Shown here one piece after another: positions 1 through 9,420 of a DNA stretch of 64,000 nt; position 1 is the first letter of the stretch, and the number at the start of each line of letters is the position of its first letter. Position numbers and translations under genes: made by a program. This stretch comes from Winslowiella toletana (GTDB lineage: Bacteria > Pseudomonadota > Gammaproteobacteria > Enterobacterales > Enterobacteriaceae): positions 3,782,001-3,846,000 of the forward strand of contig NZ_CP134152.1 of the NCBI RefSeq assembly GCF_032164335.1, in the 5' to 3' direction. The notes beneath the pieces are model-generated. The model had not been told where the DNA came from and did no database searches. It worked only from the letters and a program-made list of their open reading frames with translations.

Positions 1-2304
1 CTCACCCAATGGATGGAACACCACCAGCTCGTCAACACGGTTAATAAACTCAGGACGGAAGTGGTGCGCAACGACCGACATCACCAAATCTTTCATTTCC
101 GGATAGTCCAAATCACCGAAACGTTCCTGAATCAGATCCGAACCAAGATTCGACGTCATAATGACCACGGTATTACGGAAGTCGACCGTTCTGCCCTGTC
201 CGTCCGTCAGGCGACCATCATCCAGTACCTGCAACAGGATGTTGAACACATCCGGATGCGCCTTCTCTACTTCGTCGAGCAGAATCACTGAATAAGGACG
301 ACGACGCACCGCTTCAGTAAGGTAGCCACCTTCTTCATAACCAACATAACCTGGAGGCGCGCCCACCAGACGTGACACTGAGTGTTTTTCCATAAACTCG
401 GACATATCGATACGCACCATCGCGTCATCGCTGTCGAACAGGAAGTTAGCCAGCGCTTTACACAACTCGGTTTTACCGACACCCGTTGGGCCGAGGAACA
501 GGAATGAACCAATTGGGCGATTCGGATCGGCTAAGCCGGCCCGGCTGCGACGAATCGCATTAGAAACCGCTTCAACCGCTTCGTTTTGTCCAATCACCCG
601 CTGATGAAGGTCGTGCTCCATGCGCAGCAGTTTATCGCGCTCACCTTCCATCATGCGTGCCACCGGAATCCCGGTCCAGCGTGCCAGCACATCGGCAATC
701 TCAACATCGGTTACGCGGTTGCGTAATAAACGCATGGTTTTGCCTTCAGACTGGGTGGCCGATGCCAGTTGTTTTTCCAGCTCAGGAATCTGCCCGTATT
801 GCAGTTCGGACATTTTCCCCAGGTCACCAACACGACGCGCCTGCTCCAGCGACAATTTCGCCTGCTCAAGTTCGGCTTTAATCGTCTGCGTTCCAGAAAG
901 CGAGGCTTTCTCCGCTTTCCACTCCTCTTCCAGCTCAGAGTATTCGCGTTCTTTCTGGCCCAGCTCATCTTCCAGCATTTCTAAACGTTTAATGCTGGCA
1001 TCATCTGATTCTTTTTTCAGCGCCTGCTGTTCAAGCTTAAGCTGAATAATACGGCGCTCAAGGCGATCGAGTGATTCTGGCTTGGAGTCGATTTGCATAC
1101 GAATGCTCGAAGCCGCTTCATCTATCAGGTCGATGGCTTTATCCGGCAGCTGGCGATCGGCGATATATCGGTGCGACAACGTGGCCGCTGCCACGATGGC
1201 CGGATCGGTGATCTGCACATGATGGTGCAGCTCGTAGCGTTCTTTCAGCCCACGCAGAATGGCGATGGTGTCTTCAACACTCGGTTCTGCGACAAACACT
1301 TTCTGGAAACGACGCTCCAGCGCAGCATCTTTTTCGATGTACTGCCGGTACTCATCCAGCGTGGTGGCACCCACGCAGTGAAGTTCACCACGCGCCAGCG
1401 CAGGTTTCAGCATATTGCCGGCATCCATCGCGCCATCGGCTTTACCGGCGCCGACCATAGTATGCAGTTCGTCAATAAACAGGATGACATTACCTTCCTG
1501 TTTAGACAGGTCATTAAGCACGCCTTTCAGGCGCTCCTCAAATTCACCGCGATATTTGGCTCCCGCCACCAGCGCGCCCATATCCAGCGCCAGCACCCGA
1601 CGTCCTTTCAGACCTTCCGGCACTTCGCCATTGATAATACGCTGCGCCAGTCCTTCAACGATGGCGGTTTTACCCACGCCGGGTTCACCGATCAGTACCG
1701 GGTTATTTTTGGTGCGACGCTGCAACACCTGAATAGTGCGACGAATCTCTTCGTCACGGCCAATCACCGGATCGAGTTTGCCCTGTTCAGCACGCTCAGT
1801 CAGATCGATAGTGTATTTTTTCAAAGCCTGGCGCTGATCTTCAGCCCCTTGATCGTTCACGCTTTCCCCTCCACGCATTTGCTCAATGGCCTTCGTCAGC
1901 TTTTCGCTGGTTGCGCCCGCAGATTTCAGTAAATCCGCTACCGAGCCGCGCGAGTCGAGTGCTGCCAGAACAAATAATTCAGATGATATAAAGTTGTCGC
2001 CGCGCTTTTGCGCCAGCTTGTCACAAAGATTAAGAACCCGGACCAGGTCGGCCGAAGGTTGCACATCGCCATCGGTGCCTTCCACCTGCGGTAAGCGGCT
2101 AATCGCCTGCTCAATACCGTTACGCAACGAGGCGACATCTACGCCTGCAGTGGTGAGTAACGGACGCACCGATCCCCCTTCCTGATTAAGCAGAGTGCTC
2201 ATCAGATGCAAAGGTTCGATAAATTGGTTGTCGCGCCCAAGTGCGAGTGACTGAGCGTCGGCGAGTGCCAGCTGGAATTTGTTAGTAAGACGATCCAGAC
2301 GCAT
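1..2304 (-). CDS. clpB: ClpB protein disaggregase (C-terminus beyond window)
   Basis: ClpB is a hexameric AAA+ disaggregase that rescues heat-aggregated cytosolic proteins together with DnaK. The frame is open from the ATG at 2304 to position 1, giving 768 codons. The family member in E. coli has 857 residues, so about 90 C-terminal residues lie outside the window. Two Walker A motifs are visible, GEPGVGKT at residues 206-213 and GPTGVGKT at 605-612, at the same numbers as in E. coli. The N-terminal Clp repeat domain and the long middle domain lie between and before them. The last readable residues correspond to the small domain of the second ATPase module. The start follows a GGGAGGAATT ribosome site, and a heat-shock-type promoter lies just upstream. 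It follows pgeF on the same strand. Identification is secure. Confidence 0.97.
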   Translation of the reverse strand, partial: MRLDRLTNKFQLALADAQSLALGRDNQFIEPLHLMSTLLNQEGGSVRPLLTTAGVDVASLRNGIEQAISRLPQVEGTDGDVQPSADLVRVLNLCDKLAQKRGDNFISSELFVLAALDSRGSVADLLKSAGATSEKLTKAIEQMRGGESVNDQGAEDQRQALKKYTIDLTERAEQGKLDPVIGRDEEIRRTIQVLQRRTKNNPVLIGEPGVGKTAIVEGLAQRIINGEVPEGLKGRRVLALDMGALVAGAKYRGEFEERLKGVLNDLSKQEGNVILFIDELHTMVGAGKADGAMDAGNMLKPALARGELHCVGATTLDEYRQYIEKDAALERRFQKVFVAEPSVEDTIAILRGLKERYELHHHVQITDPAIVAAATLSHRYIADRQLPDKAIDLIDEAASSIRMQIDSKPESLDRLERRIIQLKLEQQALKKESDDASIKRLEMLEDELGQKEREYSELEEEWKAEKASLSGTQTIKAELEQAKLSLEQARRVGDLGKMSELQYGQIPELEKQLASATQSEGKTMRLLRNRVTDVEIADVLARWTGIPVARMMEGERDKLLRMEHDLHQRVIGQNEAVEAVSNAIRRSRAGLADPNRPIGSFLFLGPTGVGKTELCKALANFLFDSDDAMVRIDMSEFMEKHSVSRLVGAPPGYVGYEEGGYLTEAVRRRPYSVILLDEVEKAHPDVFNILLQVLDDGRLTDGQGRTVDFRNTVVIMTSNLGSDLIQERFGDLDYPEMKDLVMSVVAHHFRPEFINRVDELVVFHPLGE

Positions 2305-2340
2305 AATTCCTCCCATAAGGTCAAAATGCTACTGGAGATT

Positions 2341-2369
2341 AAATGAGGTCATCCCTCAAATTTTTCAAG
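2341..2369 (-). promoter_or_regulatory. sigma-32 (heat shock) promoter of clpB
   Basis: On the minus strand a CTTGAAA box (2369-2363) is followed after 14 nt by CCTCATTT (2348-2341). This fits the RpoH consensus CTTGAAA-N(13-15)-CCCCATnT with one mismatch in the -10 element. It ends 37 nt before the clpB start codon. The match is direct; use by RpoH is inferred from the known heat-shock control of clpB. Confidence 0.8.
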
Positions 2370-2430
2370 GTTAATGACCTTAAATATCAGGCGAAAAAAT
2401 ACGCTAACTGGATCGTCTTGAAACTACAGG

Positions 2431-3162
2431 TTATATCAGCCAGATCAAACTTGCCAGGCGGCCGGTGACGCCATCGCGTCGAAAGGAGAAAAATTGTTCA
2501 GCCTGCGTCAGGGTACACAGACCTCCACCGCTGACTGAACGAATACCCTGCGCCTCCAGGCGCTGACGCGCCAGCAGCCAGATATCAGCATAATACTTCT
2601 CGCCCACGGGTTTAAATGCCGCAGCAGCCTGCTGATTCTGAGAGACAAAGGCATGGTACACCTCGCTCCCGACCTCAAAGGCATCGGGTCCGATAGCCGG
2701 TCCCAGCCAGGCGTGAATTTCACTGGCAGGACAGGAGAAGTTCGCCAGCGTCGCCTCTAATACGCCCGCACACAGCCCGCGCCATCCGGCATGGGCTGCA
2801 GCGACTTGCTTGCCGTCCTGAGAACAAAACAGTACCGGTAAACAATCTGCCGTCATCGCAGCACAAACCGTACCCTGGCGATCGCTCCACGCCGCATCGG
2901 CACGCAGTGACGCCGGTACATTACCGTCCAGACGCAGCACGTCAGTGCCGTGTACCTGCTCAAGCCAGACCGGCATCGCAGGTAACTCCGCCATCGCCAT
3001 GAGGCGCTGGCGATTGGCTTGCACAGTTAACTCATCATCCCCAACGTGCGATCCCAGATTCATTGCATCCCATGGCGCATGGCTAAAGCCGCCAGAACGA
3101 GTGGTTGAACAGGCGCGCACATTGGCCGGTGCAGGCCAGTCGGGAATAATCAGTTCACTCAT
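2431..3162 (-). CDS. pgeF: PgeF (YfiH) laccase-domain protein
   Basis: This protein of 243 residues belongs to the DUF152/multi-copper polyphenol oxidoreductase-like family. In E. coli the member (243 aa) has been linked to removing wrongly incorporated residues from peptidoglycan precursors, and related proteins act on purine nucleosides. The metal triad is visible as His71, Cys107 and His124, at the same positions as in the E. coli protein. The start ATG at 3162 overlaps the rluD stop by four bases (ATGA), so the two are probably translationally coupled. The order rluD-pgeF-clpB on one strand is as in E. coli. Confidence 0.93.
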   Translation of the reverse strand: MSELIIPDWPAPANVRACSTTRSGGFSHAPWDAMNLGSHVGDDELTVQANRQRLMAMAELPAMPVWLEQVHGTDVLRLDGNVPASLRADAAWSDRQGTVCAAMTADCLPVLFCSQDGKQVAAAHAGWRGLCAGVLEATLANFSCPASEIHAWLGPAIGPDAFEVGSEVYHAFVSQNQQAAAAFKPVGEKYYADIWLLARQRLEAQGIRSVSGGGLCTLTQAEQFFSFRRDGVTGRLASLIWLI

Positions 3163-4139
3163 AGCCAGTCCAGCTGATCCTTAAACTCTTCCGTATCGGC
3201 TTTCAATGCGTCGATAAGATCGACCATATCCTGCGGCAACGGAGCATGCCATTCCATTTCGATACCGGTGATTGGATGATACAGACGCAGCATAGTTGCG
3301 TGCAGCGCCTGGCGATCAAACTGACGCAGCGTACTGATAAAAGCATCCGATGCCCCTTTCGGTGGGCGCGGACGACCGCCATACAGCTGATCGCCCACCA
3401 GCGGATGGGCGATATGCGCCATATGTACGCGGATCTGGTGAGTTCGGCCGGTTTCAAGGCGCAAACGCAGGCGCGTATGGGCACGGAAATGCTCCATAAT
3501 ACGATAATGCGTGGTCGCTGGTTTCCCCATCGGATGCACCGCCATATGAGTTCGCTTGGTCGAGTGACGGCTGATAGGCTCGTTAACCGAACCGCCTGCT
3601 GTCATCGTGCCAATGGCTACCGCTTCATATTCACGAGTAATTTCACGCAGTTGCAGCGCTTCTACCAGGTGCGTCTGCGCCGGAACAGTTTTTGCCACCA
3701 CCATTAAACCAGTGGTATCTTTGTCGAGACGGTGGACGATACCGGCACGAGGCACGTCGGCAATAGCCGGATAATAATGCAGTAAAGCATTCAGCACCGT
3801 GCCGTCAGGATTGCCTGCGCCAGGGTGAACCACCAGGTCGCGTGGTTTATTAATCACCAGGATGTCATCATCTTCATAGACGATGTTCAGCGCGATATCC
3901 TGCGCTTCCCAGCGTGCTTCTTCTTCAATCTCAGCGTTGATAGCGACCTTTTCGCCACCCAGCACTTTTTCTTTCGGCTTATCGACCACGTTGCCGTTAA
4001 CCATCACACGACGGTCAAGGATCCATTCTTTTATGCGAGAACGTGAATAATCAGGGAACATTTCCGCTAAAGCCTGATCTAAGCGTTGTCCGAGTTGTGA
4101 TTCGGACACCGTTGCGGTGAGTTGTACTTGTTGTGCCAT
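3159..4139 (-). CDS. rluD: 23S rRNA pseudouridine synthase RluD
   Basis: RluD makes pseudouridines 1911, 1915 and 1917 in helix 69 of 23S rRNA, late in 50S assembly. The protein has 326 residues, the E. coli length. An S4-like RNA-binding domain occupies roughly residues 17-75. The catalytic motif HRLDKDTTG carries the nucleophile Asp139. It heads the rluD-pgeF pair (overlap ATGA) and is divergent from bamD, with 130 bases between the two start codons. No anomalies were seen. Confidence 0.97.
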   Translation of the reverse strand: MAQQVQLTATVSESQLGQRLDQALAEMFPDYSRSRIKEWILDRRVMVNGNVVDKPKEKVLGGEKVAINAEIEEEARWEAQDIALNIVYEDDDILVINKPRDLVVHPGAGNPDGTVLNALLHYYPAIADVPRAGIVHRLDKDTTGLMVVAKTVPAQTHLVEALQLREITREYEAVAIGTMTAGGSVNEPISRHSTKRTHMAVHPMGKPATTHYRIMEHFRAHTRLRLRLETGRTHQIRVHMAHIAHPLVGDQLYGGRPRPPKGASDAFISTLRQFDRQALHATMLRLYHPITGIEMEWHAPLPQDMVDLIDALKADTEEFKDQLDWL

Positions 4140-4164
4140 AAACAGCTTCTTCGTTAACGTTGGG

Positions 4165-4192
4165 TTTTCACGGCGATGCCGTTTAATATAAT
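4165..4192 (+). promoter_or_regulatory. Probable promoter of bamD
   Basis: A perfect TATAAT sits at 4187-4192, with TTTTCA 16 bases upstream (4165-4170) as a weak -35 box. It lies 77 bases before the bamD start in the rluD/bamD divergent gap. Assignment is by consensus only. Confidence 0.5.
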
Positions 4193-4269
4193 GTGCTATC
4201 GTACCTGGTCACTAAAGGGAGCTTAACGGACAGCTTCCGCAATAACACTCTGAGGATAATCAAATCGTC

Positions 4270-5001
4270 ATGACGCGTATGAAATATCTGGTGGCTGCAG
4301 CCACGTTGAGCCTGGCACTGGTTGGTTGTTCCAGCTCCAAGGATGTGGTTCCTGACAGTCCACCATCTGAGCTTTACGCTACGGCCCAGCAAAAACTGCA
4401 GGACGGTAACTTTAAAGGAGCAATAACGCAACTGGAAGCGCTCGATAACCGCTATCCGTTCGGCCCTTACTCCCAGCAAGTTCAGCTAGATCTGATCTAC
4501 GCTTACTACAAAAATGCCGATTTACCGCTGGCGCAGGCCGCAATCGATCGCTTTATGCGACTGAATCCTACCCATCCGAACATCGACTATGTCATTTACA
4601 TGAGAGGTCTGACGGATATGGCGCTGGATGATTCCGCGCTGCAAGGCTTCTTCGGTGTTGATCGTTCTGACCGCGATCCTGAACATGCACGTAATGCTTT
4701 CCGTGACTTCTCACAACTGCTGCGCGGCTATCCGAACAGCCAGTATGCTACTGATTCACGCAAGCGTCTGGTGTATCTGAAAGATCGCCTGGCCAAGTAT
4801 GAGCTGTCGGTGGCGCAATTCTATACTAAGCGTGGGGCATATGTCGCTGTAGTTAATCGCGTTGAGCAGATGATGAAAGATTATCCGGACACTGAGGCGA
4901 CCCGTGCCGCTCTGCCGTTAATGGAAAATGCTTACCGTAAGCTGGAGTTGAACGCTGAAGCGGATAAAGTCGCGAAGCTGATTGCAGCTAACCCGGCGTA
5001 A
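4270..5001 (+). CDS. bamD: Outer membrane assembly lipoprotein BamD
   Basis: BamD is the essential lipoprotein of the BAM complex that inserts beta-barrel proteins into the outer membrane. The 243-residue product starts with a lipoprotein signal ending in the lipobox LVGC, so Cys20 would be acylated. The rest consists of tetratricopeptide repeats that bind BamA and substrate signals. The protein is close to E. coli BamD along its length, with the long block around residues 40-130 nearly unchanged. A GAGGA site precedes the ATG. It is a single-gene unit closed by a strong terminator. Confidence 0.97.
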   Translation: MTRMKYLVAAATLSLALVGCSSSKDVVPDSPPSELYATAQQKLQDGNFKGAITQLEALDNRYPFGPYSQQVQLDLIYAYYKNADLPLAQAAIDRFMRLNPTHPNIDYVIYMRGLTDMALDDSALQGFFGVDRSDRDPEHARNAFRDFSQLLRGYPNSQYATDSRKRLVYLKDRLAKYELSVAQFYTKRGAYVAVVNRVEQMMKDYPDTEATRAALPLMENAYRKLELNAEADKVAKLIAANPA

Positions 5002-5012
5002 ATTGCTGAGAC

Positions 5013-5044
5013 AAAAAAGGCAGCCTGTTGGCTGCCTTTTTTTT
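5013..5044 (+). terminator. Rho-independent terminator after bamD
   Basis: A GGCAGCC/GGCTGCC stem (5019-5036) with a 5-base loop is preceded by A6 and followed by T9. It stands 12 bases after the bamD stop. Confidence 0.93.
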
Positions 5045-5186
5045 GGCCATAAAAACATCAATCGCCACATTTTTCAGCCAGGTTAACCTGTCAATAATGC
5101 CCCGTTAAACCGGCTCCGGCAAGCTCTGTCGCCAGATTTATTAGCCAACATCACAGATTTCAGCTGATTGACAAAAAGTGACAAAT

Positions 5187-5208
5187 TTTCGTGATTTGAA
5201 TCACACAT
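5187..5208 (+). promoter_or_regulatory. CRP site in raiA promoter
   Basis: CGTGA-TTTGAA-TCACA (5190-5205) matches the CRP consensus TGTGA-N6-TCACA at 9 of 10 positions. A TATGCT -10 box follows at 5226-5231. With transcription starting about 5238-5239, the CRP centre is near -41.5, the class II position. The site is seen directly; activation by cAMP-CRP is inferred. Confidence 0.65.
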
Positions 5209-5269
5209 CTTGATGTTTTTCGCGCTATGCTGGACTCACCAAGACGGAAATGACAGAGAGGTAAGTACT

Positions 5270-5605
5270 ATGGTTCTGAACATTACCAGTAAGCAAATGG
5301 ATATCACGCCGGCCATCCGCCAGCATGTCGAAGACCGTCTCGCCAAGTTAGAAAAGTGGCAAACCCATCTGATTAATCCGCACATTGTTCTTTCGAAAGA
5401 GCCGAAGGAATTTGTCGCTGATGCTACCATTAACACGCCAAACGGTCCCCTGATTGCCAGCGCTAAAAACGAAGATATGTATGCGGCAATCAACGATTTG
5501 ATTAATAAACTGGAACGCCAGCTGAATAAAGTCCAGCACAAAGGCGAAGCCCGCCGCGCGGTGGCCAGTGTCAAAGACCTGAGCGTTGTTGAGCAAGAAG
5601 AGTAA
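5270..5605 (+). CDS. raiA: Ribosome hibernation factor RaiA (YfiA)
   Basis: RaiA binds the 30S decoding channel in stationary phase or cold and stalls 70S ribosomes in an inactive form, opposing 100S dimer formation. I chose the ATG at 5270 because it follows a GAGAGG ribosome site and gives 111 residues, close to the E. coli 113. An upstream in-frame ATG at 5210 would add 20 residues without family support. The beta-alpha-beta-beta-beta-alpha fold positions and the basic stretch around Lys79-Arg92 are kept. The acidic tail is short. A class II CRP-type promoter lies upstream. Confidence 0.95.
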   Translation: MVLNITSKQMDITPAIRQHVEDRLAKLEKWQTHLINPHIVLSKEPKEFVADATINTPNGPLIASAKNEDMYAAINDLINKLERQLNKVQHKGEARRAVASVKDLSVVEQEE

Positions 5606-5618
5606 TTAGCTGTTATCG

Positions 5619-5642
5619 ACGCGCCTGCGGGCGCGTTTTTTA
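5619..5642 (+). terminator. Terminator after raiA
   Basis: The stem ACGCGCC/GGCGCGT (5619-5625 with 5630-5636) has a 4-base loop and is followed by T-rich sequence. The pheL -35 box overlaps its end. Confidence 0.88.
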
Positions 5643-5672
5643 TTGACAGAAATAAATTGCAGCGGTTACTGT
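5643..5672 (+). promoter_or_regulatory. Promoter of pheL-pheA
   Basis: A perfect TTGACA at 5643-5648 is followed by TACTGT at 5667-5672 (18-base spacing). It lies directly upstream of the pheL leader peptide. The -10 box is weak, so its exact position is tentative. Confidence 0.6.
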
Positions 5673-5699
5673 AACCGTTCGACATTTACGGAAATCACC

Positions 5700-5747
5700 A
5701 TGAAACCCCAAACGTTTTTCTTCGCATTCTTTTTTACCTTCCCCTGA
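5700..5747 (+). CDS. pheL: pheA operon leader peptide PheL
   Basis: This 15-codon open frame contains seven phenylalanine codons in the pattern FFFAFFFTF. It closely resembles the E. coli leader (MKHIP followed by the same FFFAFFFTFP tail); here the first five residues are MKPQT. Ribosome stalling on these codons when Phe-tRNA is scarce would favour the antiterminator and let pheA be transcribed. The downstream terminator and competing GGGAGGC segment confirm the attenuation layout. The gene is too short for most gene finders. Confidence 0.95.
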   Translation: MKPQTFFFAFFFTFP

Positions 5748-5749
5748 AT

Positions 5750-5823
5750 GGGAGGCAATTCGTCGTGTGAGAATGAATGCGAAGACGAACAACAAAGCCT
5801 CCCAAACGGGAGGCTTTTTTTTT
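5750..5823 (+). promoter_or_regulatory. Transcription attenuator of pheA
   Basis: The terminator hairpin GCCTCCC/GGGAGGC (5797-5803 with 5808-5814) is followed by a run of T residues. An identical GGGAGGC at 5750-5756, right after the pheL stop, can pair with the same GCCTCCC and so form the antiterminator. The two structures are mutually exclusive. This is the classical Phe attenuation arrangement. Confidence 0.92.
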
Positions 5824-5845
5824 GGATATCTGACAGGTAGCGATA

Positions 5846-7006
5846 ATGAACACCGAAAACCCTCTGTTAGCCCTGCGCGATAAAATCAGCGCCGTTGATG
5901 AAAAACTATTAGCGCTACTTGCCGAGCGCCGCGGACTGGCAATTGACGTGGCGAAGGCAAAAATGGCAACCCAGCGGCCGATTCGTGATATCGACCGTGA
6001 GCGCAATCTGCTGGAACATCTGATAACCCTTGGTAAGAGCCACCAGCTTGATGCGCATTACATCACCCGCCTGTTTCAACAAATCATCGAAGACTCGGTG
6101 CTGACGCAGCAGGCGCTGCTGCAAAAGCACCTTAATCAGACCAATGCGCATTCAGCGCGCATCGCTTTCCTCGGCCCGAAAGGCTCTTATTCACATCTTG
6201 CCGCGCGTCGTTACGCTGCGCGTCACTTTGAACAGTTTATTGAAAGCGGTTGCCTGAAATTTCATGACATCATTAATCAGGTAGAGACCGGCCAGGCCGA
6301 TTACGCCGTGCTGCCGATCGAGAATACCAGCTCCGGCTCCATCAATGATGTCTACGACCTGCTACAGCAGACCAGTCTGTCTATCGTCGGTGAAATGACC
6401 GTGCCGATTAACCACTGCGTGCTGGTATCCGGCACCACTGATTTGCAGCAAATTGAAACTGTTTACAGCCATCCGCAGCCATTCCAGCAGTGCAGCCAGT
6501 TTATTAATCGCTTCCCGCACTGGAAAATTGAGTACACCGAAAGCACTGCTGCCGCGATGGAGAAAGTGGCAGAGATGAACTCGCCGAAAGTAGCAGCGCT
6601 GGGCAGTGAGGCGGGCGGTGAGCTGTATAACTTGCAGGTACTGGAACGCGATCTGGCTAATCAGCAACAGAATATTACCCGCTTCATTATTCTGGCACGT
6701 AAGCCGGTTGATGTATCACCGCAGGTACCGGCGAAAACCACGCTGATTATGGCTACCGGCCAGCAGGCTGGTGCGTTAGTTGAAGCGTTACTGGTGCTGC
6801 GCCAGCACAACCTGATAATGAGCAAGCTGGAATCACGGCCAATTAACGGCAACCCATGGGAAGAGATGTTCTATATCGATGTGCAGGGCAATCTGCGTTC
6901 TGATGAGATGCAGCAGGCGCTGCGGGAGCTGACACCAATCACCCGTTCGCTGAAAGTGTTGGGATGTTATCCGGGTGAAAACGTAGTGCCGGTCGATCCG
7001 CAATAA
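5846..7006 (+). CDS. pheA: Chorismate mutase / prephenate dehydratase PheA
   Basis: This bifunctional cytosolic enzyme converts chorismate to prephenate and then to phenylpyruvate in phenylalanine synthesis. The 386 residues equal the E. coli length. An AroQ-type chorismate mutase occupies about residues 1-90. A prephenate dehydratase domain follows to about 285, with the ITRF motif near its end. A C-terminal ACT domain carries the ESRP motif near residue 330, which mediates phenylalanine feedback inhibition. Expression is controlled by the pheL attenuator just upstream. No defect was seen. Confidence 0.97.
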   Translation: MNTENPLLALRDKISAVDEKLLALLAERRGLAIDVAKAKMATQRPIRDIDRERNLLEHLITLGKSHQLDAHYITRLFQQIIEDSVLTQQALLQKHLNQTNAHSARIAFLGPKGSYSHLAARRYAARHFEQFIESGCLKFHDIINQVETGQADYAVLPIENTSSGSINDVYDLLQQTSLSIVGEMTVPINHCVLVSGTTDLQQIETVYSHPQPFQQCSQFINRFPHWKIEYTESTAAAMEKVAEMNSPKVAALGSEAGGELYNLQVLERDLANQQQNITRFIILARKPVDVSPQVPAKTTLIMATGQQAGALVEALLVLRQHNLIMSKLESRPINGNPWEEMFYIDVQGNLRSDEMQQALRELTPITRSLKVLGCYPGENVVPVDPQ

Positions 7007-7057
7007 TTTCCGATAAGGGCCAGTCCGTGCAAGGGCTGGCCACGAGATAAACAGCAA

Positions 7058-7101
7058 TTTACGCTGAGCGCCCATCGCTATATAATAAATTACATAGCGA
7101 T
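7058..7101 (+). promoter_or_regulatory. Promoter with a palindrome around the -10 box
   Basis: A perfect TATAAT lies at 7081-7086 with TTTACG at 7058-7063, 17 bases apart. The -10 box sits inside a perfect 8-bp inverted repeat, ATCGCTAT (7074-7081) and ATAGCGAT (7094-7101), separated by 12 bp. This placement would suit a repressor operator. The regulator is unknown. Confidence 0.6.
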
Positions 7102-7113
7102 AAGGTGATCATC

Positions 7114-8166
7114 ATGTCTTCACGAGTAAAGCACTTCAGCCTACTGTTTTTTCTACTTTTAACGTCGTTTTCATCACTGGCCTCGCGCCAGGTTACCGAT
7201 CAGTTAGGTCGCGAAGTGACTATTCCTGACCAGGTTGATCGCGTGGTAGTACTACAACATCAGACGCTTAATCTGCTGGTTCAGCTTGATGCGACGCAAA
7301 CCATGGTTGGTATTTTAAGCAACTGGAAACAGCAGCTGGGCGATAATTATCAGCGGCTGGTACCGGCCTTAAACAGCATTCCATTGCTGGGTGATTTAAC
7401 CCACGTCGACCTGGAAAAACTGGTCGCGCTACATCCGCAGGTGGTGTTTGTTACTAACTACGCACCGCAGGAGATGATTGATCAAATCTCGCAGTTGGGC
7501 ATCCCGGTGATCGCCATTTCCCTGCATGCAGGGAATGCGCAGCACCAGAATCAGCTGAATCCCTCGTGGCAGGATGACGATCGGGCATACGATGAAGGTC
7601 TTAAAGACGGTATCCGCCTGATTGGCAAAGTGGTGAATCGCCAGCAGCAGGCGGAAGATCTAATTCAGGCTGCCTTTGCGCAACGGGCGGTAATCACTGA
7701 GCGATTAAAGGATATTGCGCCCCAGCAGCGCATTCGTGTCTATATGGCTAATCCCGAACTCACGACCTATGGATCCGGGAAATATACCGGCCTGATGATG
7801 TCGCATGCTGGCGCACTTAATGTTGCCGCCGCAACGGTCAAAGGCTACAAACAAGTGGCGATGGAGCAAGTGCTGAAATGGAATCCACAGGTGATCTTTG
7901 TTCAGGATCGCTATCCGCAGGTGCCGGCAGAGATCAACAACAGCAAGCAATGGCAGGCGATTGACGCGGTAAAAAATCATCGGGTCTATCTGATGCCAGA
8001 GTACGCCAAAGCGTGGGGCTATCCGATGCCGGAAGCAATCGGACTGGGTGAACTCTGGATGGCTAAAAAACTCTATCCGCAGAGATTTGCCGATATTGAT
8101 ATGCAGAAGCTGGCGCAGCAGTGGTATCAACGCTTTTATCGTAGTAACTATCAGGGTTTTAACTAG
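7114..8166 (+). CDS. Periplasmic substrate-binding protein of TroA/BtuF type
   Basis: This looks like the binding component of an ABC importer for an iron complex, other metal chelate or cobalamin. An N-terminal signal peptide ends near SLASR. The opening region is typical of the class III binding fold (DQLGREVTIPDQ, residues 25-36), and the two lobes would be joined by one long helix. I chose the ATG at 7114 over the GTG at 7105 because AAGG at 7102-7105 is then at normal distance; this gives 350 residues. No permease or ATPase gene is adjacent, so it must work with a transporter elsewhere. The ligand cannot be told from sequence. Confidence 0.78.
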   Translation: MSSRVKHFSLLFFLLLTSFSSLASRQVTDQLGREVTIPDQVDRVVVLQHQTLNLLVQLDATQTMVGILSNWKQQLGDNYQRLVPALNSIPLLGDLTHVDLEKLVALHPQVVFVTNYAPQEMIDQISQLGIPVIAISLHAGNAQHQNQLNPSWQDDDRAYDEGLKDGIRLIGKVVNRQQQAEDLIQAAFAQRAVITERLKDIAPQQRIRVYMANPELTTYGSGKYTGLMMSHAGALNVAAATVKGYKQVAMEQVLKWNPQVIFVQDRYPQVPAEINNSKQWQAIDAVKNHRVYLMPEYAKAWGYPMPEAIGLGELWMAKKLYPQRFADIDMQKLAQQWYQRFYRSNYQGFN

Positions 8167-8255
8167 TCTCAGACAGCGGGGGACTGGCAGCTGACAGATT
8201 GCGCAAAATTTGGCCGGCACTGATGGCTGACCAGACTCTGCGCATATTGACTATC

Positions 8256-8275
8256 CGGCGGCTAAGCGCCGATTT
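8256..8275 (+). terminator. Possible weak terminator after the binding-protein gene
   Basis: CGGCG/CGCCG (8256-8260 with 8267-8271), with a 6-base loop, is followed by ATTTT. It lies 90 bases beyond the stop, between the convergent binding-protein gene and tyrA. The stem is short. Confidence 0.4.
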
Positions 8276-8296
8276 TGACGTTTAACCGGCTCGCTG

Positions 8297-9418
8297 TCAC
8301 AAACGGCTGTCATTCGCCTGACGCAGCAGCGTTCGACTCTCCACCAGGAAGCTTTTGGCATAATCACCAAACCAATGCTCTACCCGGCGGAAACTGTCGA
8401 TAAATGCCTGCTTATCGCCCTGCTCCAACAGCGTGATAGCTTCGCCAAATCGCTGATGATAGCGTTTGATCAGTTCAAGATTGCGGCCTGAAGACATAAT
8501 AATGTCTGCGTACAGCTGCGGATCCTGAGCAAACAGACGCCCGACCATCGCCAGTTCCAGACGATAAATGGGTGAGGACAGCGCCAGAAGCTGTTCCAGA
8601 TTAACATTCTCTTCTGCCAGATGCAGACCATAAGCAAAGGTCGCGAAGTGGCGCAAAGCCTGGATAAACGCCATATTCTGGTCGTGTTCAACGGCGCTGA
8701 TACGGTGCAAACGCGCGCCCCAGACCTGAATCTGTTCCAGCAGCCACTGATAAGCCTCCGGCTGACGACCGTCACACCAGACGACCAGCTGCTTCGCCAG
8801 GCTGCCGCTGTCCGGGCCAAACATCGGGTGCAACCCCAGAACCGGGCCACTGTGCGCCGCCAGCATCGCCTGCAACGGACGATTTTTTACCGATGCCAGA
8901 TCCACCAGAATACAGTCATCCGGCAGTTTTGGCAGTTCGGCAATCACTTGCTCAGTCAGATGAATCGGCACGCTGATAATTACCATGCCCGCATCACTGA
9001 GCAGGGCTTCTGCTTGTTCCCAGTCGCCCTTATCCAGAATTTTCACCTGATAACCCGACAGGGTCAGCATCTTTTCAAACAGCCGCCCCATCTGCCCTCT
9101 GCCCCCGACGATCACCACCGGACGCAGTTCAGGACAGAGAGTTTTGAAACCTTTATCATTTTCGCTTGAGTAGGATTCGCGCATTACACGACGCAATACA
9201 TCCTCAATTAAATCAGGCGGCACACCCAGTGTTTCCGCCTCTTTACGCCGCGAAGCCAGCATTGAAGCTTCGCGTTCAGGAACATAAATCGGTAATCCGT
9301 AACGGCTTTTAACTTCGCCAACTTCGGCAACCAGTTCCAGTCGTCTGGCCAGCAGATCGAGCAGCGCTTTATCAACTTCATCAATTTGATCGCGTAGCGC
9401 GGTCAGTTCAGCCACCAT
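8297..9418 (-). CDS. tyrA: Chorismate mutase / prephenate dehydrogenase TyrA
   Basis: TyrA turns chorismate into prephenate and then 4-hydroxyphenylpyruvate in tyrosine synthesis, and is inhibited by tyrosine. The 373 residues equal the E. coli length. A chorismate mutase domain spans about residues 1-90. The NAD-binding motif GGRGQMG is at 105-111, and the catalytic histidine of the dehydrogenase is His197 in GLHPMFGPD. It starts 2 bases after the aroF stop codon, so aroF-tyrA is an operon as in E. coli. It is transcribed convergently with the binding-protein gene. Confidence 0.97.
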   Translation of the reverse strand: MVAELTALRDQIDEVDKALLDLLARRLELVAEVGEVKSRYGLPIYVPEREASMLASRRKEAETLGVPPDLIEDVLRRVMRESYSSENDKGFKTLCPELRPVVIVGGRGQMGRLFEKMLTLSGYQVKILDKGDWEQAEALLSDAGMVIISVPIHLTEQVIAELPKLPDDCILVDLASVKNRPLQAMLAAHSGPVLGLHPMFGPDSGSLAKQLVVWCDGRQPEAYQWLLEQIQVWGARLHRISAVEHDQNMAFIQALRHFATFAYGLHLAEENVNLEQLLALSSPIYRLELAMVGRLFAQDPQLYADIIMSSGRNLELIKRYHQRFGEAITLLEQGDKQAFIDSFRRVEHWFGDYAKSFLVESRTLLRQANDSRL

Positions 9419-9420
9419 AA

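Noticed and set aside
1093..1932. 279-codon open frame on the plus strand
   Set aside because: It lies entirely antisense to clpB, which is conserved and in frame; it has no recognisable domain.
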